From NCBI GenBank assembly GCA_001689485.1, contig LUJQ01000052.1, positions 1 through 58,339 of the forward strand: DNA of 58,339 nucleotides, given 5' to 3'. Each line of letters starts with the position of its first letter. Within the stretch, counting starts at the first letter, position 1. Source of the stretch: Bacteroidales bacterium M6. Its GTDB lineage: Bacteria; Bacteroidota; Bacteroidia; Bacteroidales; Muribaculaceae. This document shows, one piece after another, positions 28,130-36,081 of the stretch. A program made the translations under genes and the position numbers. The notes below the pieces were generated by a model, which saw nothing but the letters and a program-made list of their open reading frames with translations, had not been told where the DNA came from and made no database searches.

Positions 28130-28170
28130 ATGGCATTGTGTCAGTAGTTATCAACATAACACAATGCCAT
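28130..28170 (+). terminator. Hairpin after the protease operon
   Basis: Arms ATGGCATTGTGT (28130-28141) and ACACAATGCCAT (28159-28170) pair over 12 bases around a 17-base loop, followed by TGTTT. It is the best candidate end for the protease-lipoprotein transcript. A second small stem (GGCAA/TTGCC) lies near 28190-28204. Confidence 0.6.
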
Positions 28171-28350
28171 TGTTTATGAGCGGCCTGGCCTGGCAATAGT
28201 TGCCAACAACTTTCATTATTCTCACATTGATAGAACGCAGAATTCCCTATATGCCCAGGATTATACACACAAGCTGTTTTATCTGAATTCATAATGTGAC
28301 GTATGGCGAGCTGGGTAAAACATGGTTTTCCGTACAAAAGCCTGCGGCTA

Positions 28351-28395
28351 TAACAACTTTATTAGTAACAACATCGTTAGTAACAAGATTATTAC
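28351..28395 (+). repeat. Three degenerate 15-bp tandem units (iteron-like)
   Basis: TAACAACTTTATTAG, TAACAACATCGTTAG and TAACAAGATTATTAC follow one another without gaps, sharing TAACAA at the left and TTA near the right. They lie in a gene-free stretch (28056-28555) about 135 bases before the promoter-like box of the 845-aa gene. They could be protein-binding sites or a simple duplication. Confidence 0.6.
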
Positions 28396-28529
28396 AACAA
28401 TTTTTCCATATACCGGCGGGATATGATGTGGCCGGAGGGTGAGGGGGGGAAGATGAGTGTTAAGCATGGTTTGCAGGCTGATGCAATATTCCAGGATTTT
28501 CAGGGGTGGGGAAAGGTGGGAACGGGGCA

Positions 28530-28537
28530 TAATTTTG
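28530..28537 (+). promoter_or_regulatory. Probable -7 box for the 845-aa gene
   Basis: TAATTTTG fits TAnnTTTG. No TTTG element at the right distance is visible in the G-rich sequence upstream. The start site would be near 28544, only about a dozen bases before the ATG at 28556, so the leader would be very short. Confidence 0.45.
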
Positions 28538-28555
28538 CAACAAAAAAGCAAGATT

Positions 28556-31093
28556 ATGAAGATGAGGAAAGCAACAAAACAGGGAAGGGGTGGCACAAAC
28601 ATGCTGCCGACATGGGTAGATGACGCGGGAATGCTTGTAAGAGGGGTGAATGTGAGGCGCGACGACGCGGAGCGGGAAGTGTGGCGCCCTGCGGGAATCC
28701 CGAAAACCGTAAGGGAGGATTCATGGGTGCCGCTACAGGAGGTGGAGCTGCCCGGCACAGGGAAATGCGCCACATTCATGATATCGGGGCATACGCTCGG
28801 GACAATCGTAAGCCCAACGGATGCCAGGGGGACTGACAGGTTGCATGGGGCGGTAGCCGCAATCGGAATCATTACAGGTGAGCCGCTTCGGTTCGACGTG
28901 GTGACACCGGGGTTGGTGCGTGTGCTCATGCGCCACGAACGGACGGTTTATCTCACATACAGGGTTACAGCAGGGGATGGTTCGCCAGGGGGCGGCATAG
29001 CGTGGCAAAACCATGGCACGATGCCTGAAATGCCTGCGTTGTCAATCGTCCCGACCGATGAAACCACCCTCAGCGAAGGGTTCGGTGCGATGAGCCTTTC
29101 CGGAACAGGCGCAACCCGTGGCAGCCTTGCACCCGGTGACGAAAAAATTGTTTCCGACCGGGTAATGAACGCCTATTCACGGCTTAAGGCGCAGGCTTCG
29201 GCAACGGGGTTCTACATCCAGCCCACCCTGGCCCGTTGCCGCATGCTTGATGCGGCGGGCGACACCATCGCCGTTTCGCCGCCTGTCATGATCGGCGCCA
29301 CCGGCGGATTCCAATGCACGGGCGATATAAAACTGACCTCATCCGACGGGTTAGCCACACTCGGCGGCGGGGCAGTTACAGCCCGTGCCTACAGAATCGC
29401 CATAAAAGGCTTCACACAGATGCCTCAGCCGTGGAAAAGAATAGTGTGTCGTGTGATAGTGGAAGCGGTGCCCCAGATTGACCCTGTCGACACGGACGGC
29501 ACATGTTCCACCACCATCAGCACCAACGGGGCCACAACCACCGTAGCCGTGCGCCTGGCAGGTCTGTCGGGCACGGCGGCTTCAAATTCCCTGCGTGAAC
29601 GCAACCTGACTGTTCGTGCATTAACGGCTGCACCCGGCTGCTACATGCTGCAAGGTTCGTTCCCCTACCCGTTCGACAACCCTCCTGCCGAAATCCGCAC
29701 GGGGTTACGGGAAGATGCCACGGCTTATACAGCAAAGAGTCCAGGACTAATCCCCCGGCGCGACAACATAAGCTTCGGGGCGGCACACGAAACCTGCGGC
29801 GAGCTGGTGTTGGCCGACCGGCGCATCGAGGGGTTCAAAGGGTATCCTCCAGCCGAATATGCAGTGGGTCGGGATATGGAGGCAGCCGGGAGCTACGTGG
29901 CTGCCATATGCGTCGAAGCCTCCACCCCCGACGGGAATGTTGTCACCACCGTATCGACATCCGAAGGGGATGCCGCCGCAATCACAGCCCTTTCCCCCTT
30001 GCTTGTATTTCCCGACGCACGGGCAACAAAACTATCAATCACGATTGCACAGGGGAACGAAATCCTTACGGAAACTTATCCACTGACCGGGCTACCCGAA
30101 AACGGGATTGCCTATTACCTTGCCGCAGACATGCGCCCGATATTCCCTCGCGGGAAAGCCTCGCAAATCATCCTGCCCGAACCGACCCCGGCGCACAGGC
30201 TAGTAACAAATGAAACCGGCAAGGTGACGGTGTGCCACCCGCTGCGCACGGCAACACCCATTGCCGAAAGGAGATGCTCACAAGGGGGAATCGTGGCCAT
30301 AACGGATGCCCCACGCAGCCGCTCCACATGGGATTTCTCACGCCGCAAACTGCTGCTGTTCGGGGAAAGCGGAACACACATCCTCACGCTTGACTCCAAA
30401 TCATGCATCCACTCGGTGGCACAGCTCGACAACCGTCCCGTCAGATGCCGCGAAGCCGTATGCCGGGCAAACGGCACCAATGGGATGACGCTGCTGGCCG
30501 TGGCCGGAGGCGACCTTGTAGAGGCAGGGCAAAGCTCCGTCAGCACATTGCTGCGCAACTGCCTAGGCGAGCGCCCCGGATGGTGCGGGCGCTTCAACGA
30601 AATATGGCTCGGGGGCGGCGACGTGGCATTACGCCGCATAACGTCGCACAACAACAGAGTCGAGGTGCTTGAATCCGATTTCGGGAAAGGCACTGCCGAC
30701 TGCCTTCCGCTTCAATGGGAATCAACCACCTTGCTTACAGGCGGCGGGAAGTTGCTCGATACCTCGGAAGAGGTATCCCCTGCCGAGGGGATGAAAATCG
30801 GCCTTACAACACGCCACCGCCCCGGGGCATACCTGCCCTATGTGCGGGCAAACCTTTTTGCTGCGAAGATAAACGGGACTTTGACCATAGCCGGTGACAA
30901 CGGCACGCGAATAAGCGAGCCTCTGATGCGAGCCAATATCCACGGGGCATTGAACTCCCCGCTCATTCTCAGGATTATAGCCCCGTTCCGCGAAAATATC
31001 GAACTCCGCCTTGACGCCGATGCAAGCCATGATGCAGAATGGCACACACCCGGTTTCGGCCTGGCAAACAGCCCCCTTCAAACACAAAAGTAA
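28556..31093 (+). CDS. Large phage-like structural protein of unknown family (possible short-tail nozzle component)
   Basis: The ATG at 28556 (MKMRKATKQ) is chosen; 845 residues. No signal peptide or membrane helix is visible. The chain is beta-rich and repetitive in texture. The C-terminal third has segments like RRKLLLFGESGTHILTLD, VREAVCRANGTNGMTLLAV-like and FNEIWLGGGDVALRRI, which look like propeller blades. Short-tailed phages encode nozzle proteins of about this size with propeller-like domains near their portal, so a tail or nozzle role is a reasonable guess, but only inference. It stands alone before the capsid operon, with 520 gene-poor bases after it. GC and codon use look like the chromosome. 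Confidence 0.55.
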   Translation: MKMRKATKQGRGGTNMLPTWVDDAGMLVRGVNVRRDDAEREVWRPAGIPKTVREDSWVPLQEVELPGTGKCATFMISGHTLGTIVSPTDARGTDRLHGAVAAIGIITGEPLRFDVVTPGLVRVLMRHERTVYLTYRVTAGDGSPGGGIAWQNHGTMPEMPALSIVPTDETTLSEGFGAMSLSGTGATRGSLAPGDEKIVSDRVMNAYSRLKAQASATGFYIQPTLARCRMLDAAGDTIAVSPPVMIGATGGFQCTGDIKLTSSDGLATLGGGAVTARAYRIAIKGFTQMPQPWKRIVCRVIVEAVPQIDPVDTDGTCSTTISTNGATTTVAVRLAGLSGTAASNSLRERNLTVRALTAAPGCYMLQGSFPYPFDNPPAEIRTGLREDATAYTAKSPGLIPRRDNISFGAAHETCGELVLADRRIEGFKGYPPAEYAVGRDMEAAGSYVAAICVEASTPDGNVVTTVSTSEGDAAAITALSPLLVFPDARATKLSITIAQGNEILTETYPLTGLPENGIAYYLAADMRPIFPRGKASQIILPEPTPAHRLVTNETGKVTVCHPLRTATPIAERRCSQGGIVAITDAPRSRSTWDFSRRKLLLFGESGTHILTLDSKSCIHSVAQLDNRPVRCREAVCRANGTNGMTLLAVAGGDLVEAGQSSVSTLLRNCLGERPGWCGRFNEIWLGGGDVALRRITSHNNRVEVLESDFGKGTADCLPLQWESTTLLTGGGKLLDTSEEVSPAEGMKIGLTTRHRPGAYLPYVRANLFAAKINGTLTIAGDNGTRISEPLMRANIHGALNSPLILRIIAPFRENIELRLDADASHDAEWHTPGFGLANSPLQTQK

Positions 31094-31238
31094 GGAAAAT
31101 CTCACGATCTCCCTTACCCAAATACATAGTAATATTACCAGTCAATCAATGCAGTAGTAGCATGAACACTACACACGTAGCATAATACTACAAATTATGT
31201 GTAAATAAGCAATGGATATGCTTTCATAAATATGCTTT

Positions 31239-31361
31239 AAAAGGATTCCAGGGTTTGGAAAGCCCCGGTTACCTCCGAAAGGAGCAGCTATAACAAAGGC
31301 ACCGGCCATATGGCCTAAAATAAAACAAGCTCATTGTATTCAGCTTTCACAAGCTCCTTTC
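31239..31361 (-). ncRNA. Candidate structured small RNA, divergent from the capsid operon
   Basis: Read on the - strand from about 31361, just 6 bases after a consensus -7 box. The RNA would begin GAAAGGAGC, whose complement GCTCCTTTC lies at 31285-31277 in the same RNA, closing a 67-base domain that holds the palindrome GGCCATATGGCC (31304-31315). A second hairpin, CCGGGG/CCCTGG (31268-31248), is followed by CCTTTT, like a terminator, giving about 123 nt. No ORF fits. I cannot assign a known RNA family. It sits in the gap between the 845-aa gene and the capsid operon, so a regulatory role there is possible. Confidence 0.5.
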
Positions 31362-31366
31362 ACCCA

Positions 31367-31398
31367 CAAAGATACAACATAAACCTTCTGATTCCAAA
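31367..31398 (-). promoter_or_regulatory. Consensus Bacteroidetes promoter on the - strand
   Basis: On the - strand TTTG (31398-31395) and TATCTTTG (31374-31367) are 20 bases apart. Nothing protein-coding lies downstream in this direction, only the candidate small RNA. Confidence 0.7.
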
Positions 31399-31519
31399 AT
31401 TTGCAATAAAATTGTATATGAAAAGTTGCACATTTTACGCCAAAGCGTGTAATCGAAAGAATAAACCACTGATTACCAATACACTCTGACAGCCAGCTCA
31501 AAAAAGCCGGATTTTTAGG

Positions 31520-31569
31520 GTTACAAACAGGCTTGGCAGAATTGTAACTTTGCAGTGTAACCGGTTACA
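31520..31569 (+). promoter_or_regulatory. Capsid-operon promoter with operator-like palindromes
   Basis: TAACTTTG at 31545-31552 fits the -7 box. GTTACAA (31520-31526) and TTGTAAC (31542-31548) form an inverted pair 15 bases apart, the second overlapping the -7 box. Just downstream, 31556-31569 is the perfect palindrome TGTAACCGGTTACA, with the CG-centred form common for LacI/GalR-family operators. The start site would fall inside this palindrome, so a bound protein should block transcription. No matching repressor gene is in the window. The -33 element is weak. Confidence 0.6.
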
Positions 31570-31615
31570 AATACAATAAAAACTATACAAATCTCCAACT
31601 ACATCTATCATTATT

Positions 31616-32056
31616 ATGAAAGACCGCAAAATGATGAAAGACGGCGAAGCCGACAACAAAAAGGTAGATGCCGCCCCGGTAAAGGGGGAAGCCGGCACCA
31701 ACGAGGCAACCCCTGCAACGGAAGTTAACAACACCCTTCCCGACGAAGCCCCGGCCCTGGAGGAATCAAAGGGCGAAAAAAACGGCATGCCGCCAGAACA
31801 GGACGACAATCCCCCTGCATCCGTGTCAGTGGAACACACTGAAAACACCCCTGAGGCAGAGGGACCCGACTTCGAAGCAGCCATCGCGGAGGCTGAACAA
31901 CGAGGATACCTGCGCGGACGCAACGAACGAATCGAGGAACTGATGCAGAGACCGGGCATAATGGAACGCCCTGGAACCACGGAAATCAACCGTGCCGACA
32001 CCAAAGGGGAACAAGGATTCCTAAGCCATCTCAAGGTCTCCATCTGGGACCGATAA
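31616..32056 (+). CDS. Small acidic protein, first gene of the capsid operon (possible scaffold)
   Basis: The 146-residue product is low-complexity and acidic over most of its length (many Glu, Asp, Pro and Ala; no membrane helix). A predicted helix near residues 85-115 (EAAIAEAEQRGYLRGRNERIEELM) and a short C-terminal piece ending VSIWDR follow. Acidic, mostly disordered proteins with a terminal helix immediately before a capsid gene are often scaffolding proteins, which is the best guess. I see no specific family motif. The next two ORFs and the capsid gene lie downstream on the same strand. Confidence 0.55.
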   Translation: MKDRKMMKDGEADNKKVDAAPVKGEAGTNEATPATEVNNTLPDEAPALEESKGEKNGMPPEQDDNPPASVSVEHTENTPEAEGPDFEAAIAEAEQRGYLRGRNERIEELMQRPGIMERPGTTEINRADTKGEQGFLSHLKVSIWDR

Positions 32057-32099
32057 CAACACTACCGACACACAGCAAGTCGTAACGATTATTATTAGG

Positions 32100-32202
32100 T
32101 AAGTAAGTCATGAAAATTATTACGCATGAAACGTATAATCAGGCTTTACATTATCTGCGGCATACTTTCAGATAATATAAAATAATTTCCACGACTTACT
32201 TA
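32100..32202. repeat. Nested inverted repeat of about 103 bp (MITE-like or structured leader)
   Basis: The outer arms, 32100-32121 and 32181-32202, are 22 bases each and match as inverted repeats at 20 of 22 positions (TAAGTAAGTC at the outer ends). Inside, ATTATCTG (32150-32157) and CAGATAAT (32169-32176) form a second inverted repeat. The element is AT-rich and lies between the acidic protein gene and the 55-aa gene. No transposase or ORF is inside. Confidence 0.7.
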
Positions 32203-32224
32203 TAAACCCAAAAACACACATCCC

Positions 32225-32392
32225 ATGAAAGTACTTAAACAAATCTGGAAGTTCCTGCGAACCCTGATCCGTATCCTTACGGGTGTAGAAGCAGCAGTAA
32301 ACGGCAAAGGCTGCAAATGCCCTGACGAAAAATCAGGCACAGAACGTGGAAAGCCCCACACCCCCGGACATGACCAACCCGCAGATTCCTGA
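32225..32392 (+). CDS. 55-aa amphipathic/basic protein, unknown function
   Basis: This ORF is too short for a standard length cut-off but has an ATG 4 bases after a leader of AT-rich DNA, chromosome-like codons and a clean stop. Its N-terminal half reads MKVLKQIWKFLRTLIRILTG, a basic amphipathic helix that could touch membranes. The second half has CKC and many polar residues. Its gene lies 52 bases before the capsid gene, whose own N-terminus is also hydrophobic. I do not recognise a family. Confidence 0.5.
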   Translation: MKVLKQIWKFLRTLIRILTGVEAAVNGKGCKCPDEKSGTERGKPHTPGHDQPADS

Positions 32393-32444
32393 CAGAGGCG
32401 AAAACACACCGAAAAAACAACCAACCATTTTAATACACACAACT

Positions 32445-33929
32445 ATGAAAAAGATTATCGAGAGTGTCAGAAACAACGTTATGAAATGGCTCGGCAGCGA
32501 GGCCGGAGCCGGGGCTGTCGCCCTTATGATACTGATGATGGCAGCATGGCTGCTGGGATGGATAATGGGCCATGCCATGGGTGGCGTCACCCAGATTTTC
32601 GAACAGTCGGCCTATGGGATGCATGGAGCCACCGCCTACGGGTTCCAAGGCGCACCGACCCTTCCGGGCGCATTCGCGGCAGCCGTGGTGGCAGGCGTTG
32701 CAGGTGTAGGGCGCCATATCGACGGCACCCCGCTCACAACCAACATAGCCGACACCGTGTCGCCGGGACTGCTACGCAACGAAATCGACGACCGCATCGT
32801 AAAGATACGCCCCATGTCGACCCCGCTCGACCAGATTTCACGCTACGGCGGCGCACGGCTCTGCGGCTCGATGAAGGTTGAATACTACTCGGTCGACACA
32901 AAACCGGCTTCAGCCCGGCTGACTGCGGCAGTACCCGCTCCCGACGGCCGTGGTTCGGGCTACATCCAGGTCGCGCTCGAAACCGACAACAACGCTATCT
33001 TCCAACCCACCACCACCCTGATTGTGCCCGGTGTGAAAAGCTCCTCAGGCGGCTCGCTGGTGCTGTATGTGGTAAGCAATGACAACACTGCCACCGGGCT
33101 CAAGGTCGTGGCCGTAAACAACAAGGCGGGTCAGACCTTCGCCCTCCCCGCCATCGCAGCCGGGACGGAGATAGTGCGCATGGGGCGTGCCGCCACCGAA
33201 CTCGACGTAATGACCTCGCAGTTCGAGGCGTTACCGACGAAATCCGAAAATTTGTGCCAGATTTTCAAGGCCCAGGTAGAACAATCAACCTTCATGAAAA
33301 TCGCCAACAAGGAGGTGGGCTGGACATTCTCCGACCAGGAGGAGGCCGCGATTATCGACATGCGCATGGGGATGGAGAAAAACTTCCTGTTCGGCCATAA
33401 AACCCGCTTCACCGACCCGGCCAAAGGTGAAGAGGTGCTGCTCACCGGCGGCATATGGAACCAGACCGACAACGAATTCACCTACGACCCCTCACAGGCC
33501 ATCGACGAGGAATGGATGGTGCGCCTGTGCCGCCAGGCTTTCAGCCATAACGCCGGGTCGTCGAAAAAAGTGTTGCTCGCCGGTTCCGACCTCGTTGAGA
33601 AACTGCACCTTGCCGGGGCGCAACGGGTTATGGTCAACGATGCAGCAGTGACCAAATGGGGACTTGACTTCACGGAAATCCACTCGAAGTTCGGCACACT
33701 CTACGTGCTGCTTTCGGAAGTGTTCGACCAATGCGGCATGGGATCGGGCGGCATGGTAATCGACCCGGAATATATCACCAAGTACTGCCATGTGCCTTTC
33801 CGCACCGAGCGGCTCAACCTGAGGCAGAGCGGCGTGCGCAACGTCGACGCCATAGTGATTACCGAAGCAAGCTGCCTGGTGCTGCGCTACCCGCAGAGCC
33901 ACATGAGAATCACCACAAAAACCGCCTGA
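32445..33929 (+). CDS. Major capsid protein, SU10/HK97-fold type (DUF5309-like), with hydrophobic N-terminus
   Basis: The ATG at 32445 gives 494 residues. The body from about residue 95 onward resembles SU10-type major capsid proteins: IVKIRPMSTPLDQISRYGG near 118, IDMRMGMEKNFLFGHKTRF near 305, GGIWNQTDNEFTY near 340, and a C-terminal region with a Gly-rich segment. It would assemble into an icosahedral shell. Unusually, residues 21-47 are strongly hydrophobic (VALMILMMAAWLLGWIMG), like a membrane helix, and 75-90 form a second apolar stretch. Capsid proteins normally lack these. A later start (for example Met59) would remove the first segment but leave most of the second. The adaptor gene begins 2 bases after its stop. 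Confidence 0.78.
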   Translation: MKKIIESVRNNVMKWLGSEAGAGAVALMILMMAAWLLGWIMGHAMGGVTQIFEQSAYGMHGATAYGFQGAPTLPGAFAAAVVAGVAGVGRHIDGTPLTTNIADTVSPGLLRNEIDDRIVKIRPMSTPLDQISRYGGARLCGSMKVEYYSVDTKPASARLTAAVPAPDGRGSGYIQVALETDNNAIFQPTTTLIVPGVKSSSGGSLVLYVVSNDNTATGLKVVAVNNKAGQTFALPAIAAGTEIVRMGRAATELDVMTSQFEALPTKSENLCQIFKAQVEQSTFMKIANKEVGWTFSDQEEAAIIDMRMGMEKNFLFGHKTRFTDPAKGEEVLLTGGIWNQTDNEFTYDPSQAIDEEWMVRLCRQAFSHNAGSSKKVLLAGSDLVEKLHLAGAQRVMVNDAAVTKWGLDFTEIHSKFGTLYVLLSEVFDQCGMGSGGMVIDPEYITKYCHVPFRTERLNLRQSGVRNVDAIVITEASCLVLRYPQSHMRITTKTA

Positions 33930-33931
33930 AC

Positions 33932-34474
33932 ATGAGGTTGGAACTGACTAAAAACGAAATGCTGGCGCTTTGGAAGCGCCGGCATTTTCTTGAACCGCTC
34001 CGTGCCGACTGCCGCATAGAGCGTTCCGATGGTGTCGACCTCGATGCTATCGCCACGGAGGAGATGCGGCTGTGGTATCTGAAGCAGCTGGCCGAAGCCC
34101 CGCCCGACATGCTGGCCCCGTCCGACCTGGCAATGACGGCCAAAGTGCGCCGGTCGCCGCAAGGAACCGGCCTGATAACCCTTCCCGGCAATGTCGTCAG
34201 GGTCATCGCAGTCAGACTCGGCGGCTGGGAACGCCAGGCAAGGATACTCCCCGCCGGAAGCCGTGATGAACAACGTGCCGGGAACCGCTTTGCACGCGGA
34301 GGCGTGGCCGACCCCTCGGCAGTGCTACGCCCAGGCAACATCCTTGAACTATTCTCGCTCGACTCGCCACACACCATCCCGGTGGTCGACATCCTTATAG
34401 TAATCGAAGACCCCGGGCCCGACATCTACATCATGGATGAACGGCTCGTGGAGCGAATGCAGCCAATTATCTAA
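33932..34474 (+). CDS. Putative head-completion/adaptor protein of the capsid operon
   Basis: The 180-residue protein starts MRLELTKNEMLALWKRRHFLE, 2 bases after the capsid stop, and is translationally coupled by position. It has helical N- and C-terminal ends around a beta-rich centre (GLITLPGNVVRVIAVRLGGWER near residue 82). Its location between capsid and portal genes and its size suit a head-tail connector or adaptor. I see no family signature that proves it. Its stop codon overlaps the left arm of a strong hairpin. Confidence 0.5.
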   Translation: MRLELTKNEMLALWKRRHFLEPLRADCRIERSDGVDLDAIATEEMRLWYLKQLAEAPPDMLAPSDLAMTAKVRRSPQGTGLITLPGNVVRVIAVRLGGWERQARILPAGSRDEQRAGNRFARGGVADPSAVLRPGNILELFSLDSPHTIPVVDILIVIEDPGPDIYIMDERLVERMQPII

Positions 34475-34506
34475 GAGAGTGTTTGGATTTAAACCAGACA
34501 CTCTCT
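34474..34506 (+). other. Strong intercistronic hairpin between adaptor and portal genes
   Basis: AGAGAGTGTTTGG (34474-34486) pairs with CCAGACACTCTCT (34494-34506) over 13 positions with one G-U, around a 7-base loop. It starts at the adaptor stop and ends 20 bases before the portal ATG. It could act as partial terminator or RNA-stability element. Confidence 0.75.
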
Positions 34507-34525
34507 AAAAGCCAACCGATATATT

Positions 34526-35962
34526 ATGGAAAACGATACAATAAAGGCACGGCGCGTGCTTGAAGAGGCACACGCCGCATGGACACGAATGGCACCCGTA
34601 AGGGAAAGACGCCGCCGCTATGTGCGCTACACCTATGGCGACCAATGGAGCGACCTGGTGAAAGACCGTTCGGGCAAATGGATGCAGGAGCGGCAACAGC
34701 TCACCGTGGGCGGACGCGAACCCCTGAGCAACAACCTCATCCGCCGGATGGTAAAAGCCGTCGTGGGCCGTTACCGCATGAATACGGATGCGGCAGCGGA
34801 TAAGGATGGGCTGACAACGGCCGGCCGACGCCTGCCCGACATCAACAATCTCGACGAACTCGATGCACGAACCCTCGAAGAATTCCTTATCTCAGGAATA
34901 GCGGTGCACCGCGTGTGGCACGAAAGGCGCACACAGGCCGAAGGCATATGGGTCGACCCTGTGCCGCCCGACCGCTTTTTCATCAACGCCGTACGCGACC
35001 CCCGCGTATGCGACACAGAACTGGCGGGGCGCATCACCGACATGTCGCCGGGTGAAATGCTGATGCGCTTCGCCCGCGGCGACAGGCAAAGAGCCTCGAC
35101 ACTGCGCACACTCTATGCCGCCATCGAAGGGAGCGCAACCCCGTTCGGATGCCCGTCAGGCACCGGCACGGACGAGGATTTTTTCCATGCCCCGCCGGGA
35201 CGATGCCGAGTAATCGAAGTGTGGACGCTCGAATGTCGCGAAGCCCTCAGGTGCCACGACCCGTTGGAAGCAACATTCGCACTGGTGCCGGTAGGCGAAG
35301 AGGGCGCTATTGCACGCATAAACGCCTCGCGCCGACGGCACAAACTACCTGCGATTTCCACACGCTGGGAAGCGGTCACCACATGGCGATGCCGCATGAT
35401 GGCTCCCGACGGCACCGTGCTCGACGAATTCGACTCCCCCCTGAAAAACGGCTCGCACCCGTTCGCCATAAAACTATACCCTATGGTCGACGGCGACGTG
35501 CATTCACTCGTGGAGGATGTAATCGACCAGCAACGCTACGTCAACCGACTTATAACCCTTATAGACCGCATGATGGGAACGGCGGCAAAAGGGGTGCTGC
35601 TTTTCCCGACAGGGTGCAAGCTCGAGGGACAGAAATGGCAGGAGGTGGCCGACATATGGGCCGACCCGGGCGGGGTGATACCCTACCGCCCCTACCAGGG
35701 AGCCGAACCCCACCAGGTTGTGACACCGATGGCTGATTTCGGGGCACGCGACCTGTTGCAGACACAAATCGGATTGTTCGAGGATGTGTCGGGGGTAAGC
35801 GAGGCGCTGATGGGCAAATCGGTAAGCGGGGTTGTGGGGGTGGAGCGCTATGAAAGCGAGGTACGCAATGCATCCGTGGCAGTAAACGACCTGTTGAAAA
35901 CCTTCGCCGACTTCACAGCCTCAAGAAACACACTTATGCAACAATTCGACTGCAAATTTTAA
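34526..35962 (+). CDS. Phage portal protein
   Basis: The 478-residue product has the portal layout: an N-terminal helical part (EPLSNNLIRRMVKAVVGRYRMN, near residue 65), a wing/stem region with DPVPPDRFFINAVRDPRVCD near 148, then VIDQQRYVNRLITLIDRMMG near 330. DVSGVSEALMGKSVSGVVG (about 420) is the common portal C-terminal motif just before the clip/crown helices. Portals form dodecameric rings at one vertex and pass DNA during packaging. The gene is intact, with no frameshift. It follows an adaptor-like gene and a hairpin; the terminase gene is 6 kb away on the other strand. Confidence 0.88.
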   Translation: MENDTIKARRVLEEAHAAWTRMAPVRERRRRYVRYTYGDQWSDLVKDRSGKWMQERQQLTVGGREPLSNNLIRRMVKAVVGRYRMNTDAAADKDGLTTAGRRLPDINNLDELDARTLEEFLISGIAVHRVWHERRTQAEGIWVDPVPPDRFFINAVRDPRVCDTELAGRITDMSPGEMLMRFARGDRQRASTLRTLYAAIEGSATPFGCPSGTGTDEDFFHAPPGRCRVIEVWTLECREALRCHDPLEATFALVPVGEEGAIARINASRRRHKLPAISTRWEAVTTWRCRMMAPDGTVLDEFDSPLKNGSHPFAIKLYPMVDGDVHSLVEDVIDQQRYVNRLITLIDRMMGTAAKGVLLFPTGCKLEGQKWQEVADIWADPGGVIPYRPYQGAEPHQVVTPMADFGARDLLQTQIGLFEDVSGVSEALMGKSVSGVVGVERYESEVRNASVAVNDLLKTFADFTASRNTLMQQFDCKF

Positions 35963-35967
35963 CTTAG

Positions 35968-36066
35968 ATGGGCGCGATTCCGGCACTGGTGCCGACGTAT
36001 CTTTGCAACGTGGGTACTGACGGCGACCCCGCAGTCACAACCGCAGCACACCTGCACAATCTTTAA
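35968..36066 (+). CDS. Micro-ORF, 32 aa, after the portal gene
   Basis: An ATG 5 bases after the portal stop opens a 32-codon ORF (begins MGAIPALVPTYLC, ends LHNL). Third codon positions are G/C-rich, as in neighbouring genes. A promoter-like TATCTTTG lies inside it at 35998-36005, which may be chance. It may be a real small gene or the remnant of a longer one. Confidence 0.35.
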   Translation: MGAIPALVPTYLCNVGTDGDPAVTTAAHLHNL

Positions 36067-36081
36067 ACCTTCATTATATAC

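Noticed and set aside
28104..28337. 77-aa ORF on the - strand between the lipoprotein and the 845-aa gene
   Set aside because: It overlaps the hairpin at 28130-28170, has no promoter-like box or start context, and reads like a chance ORF in AT-rich intergenic DNA.
31094..31615. CRISPR array or cas genes in this or other gaps
   Set aside because: No regularly spaced direct repeats with unique spacers and no cas-like protein are present in any gap.
35998..36005. TATCTTTG promoter-like box
   Set aside because: It sits inside the first micro-ORF without a -33 element and may be chance; not listed as a promoter.
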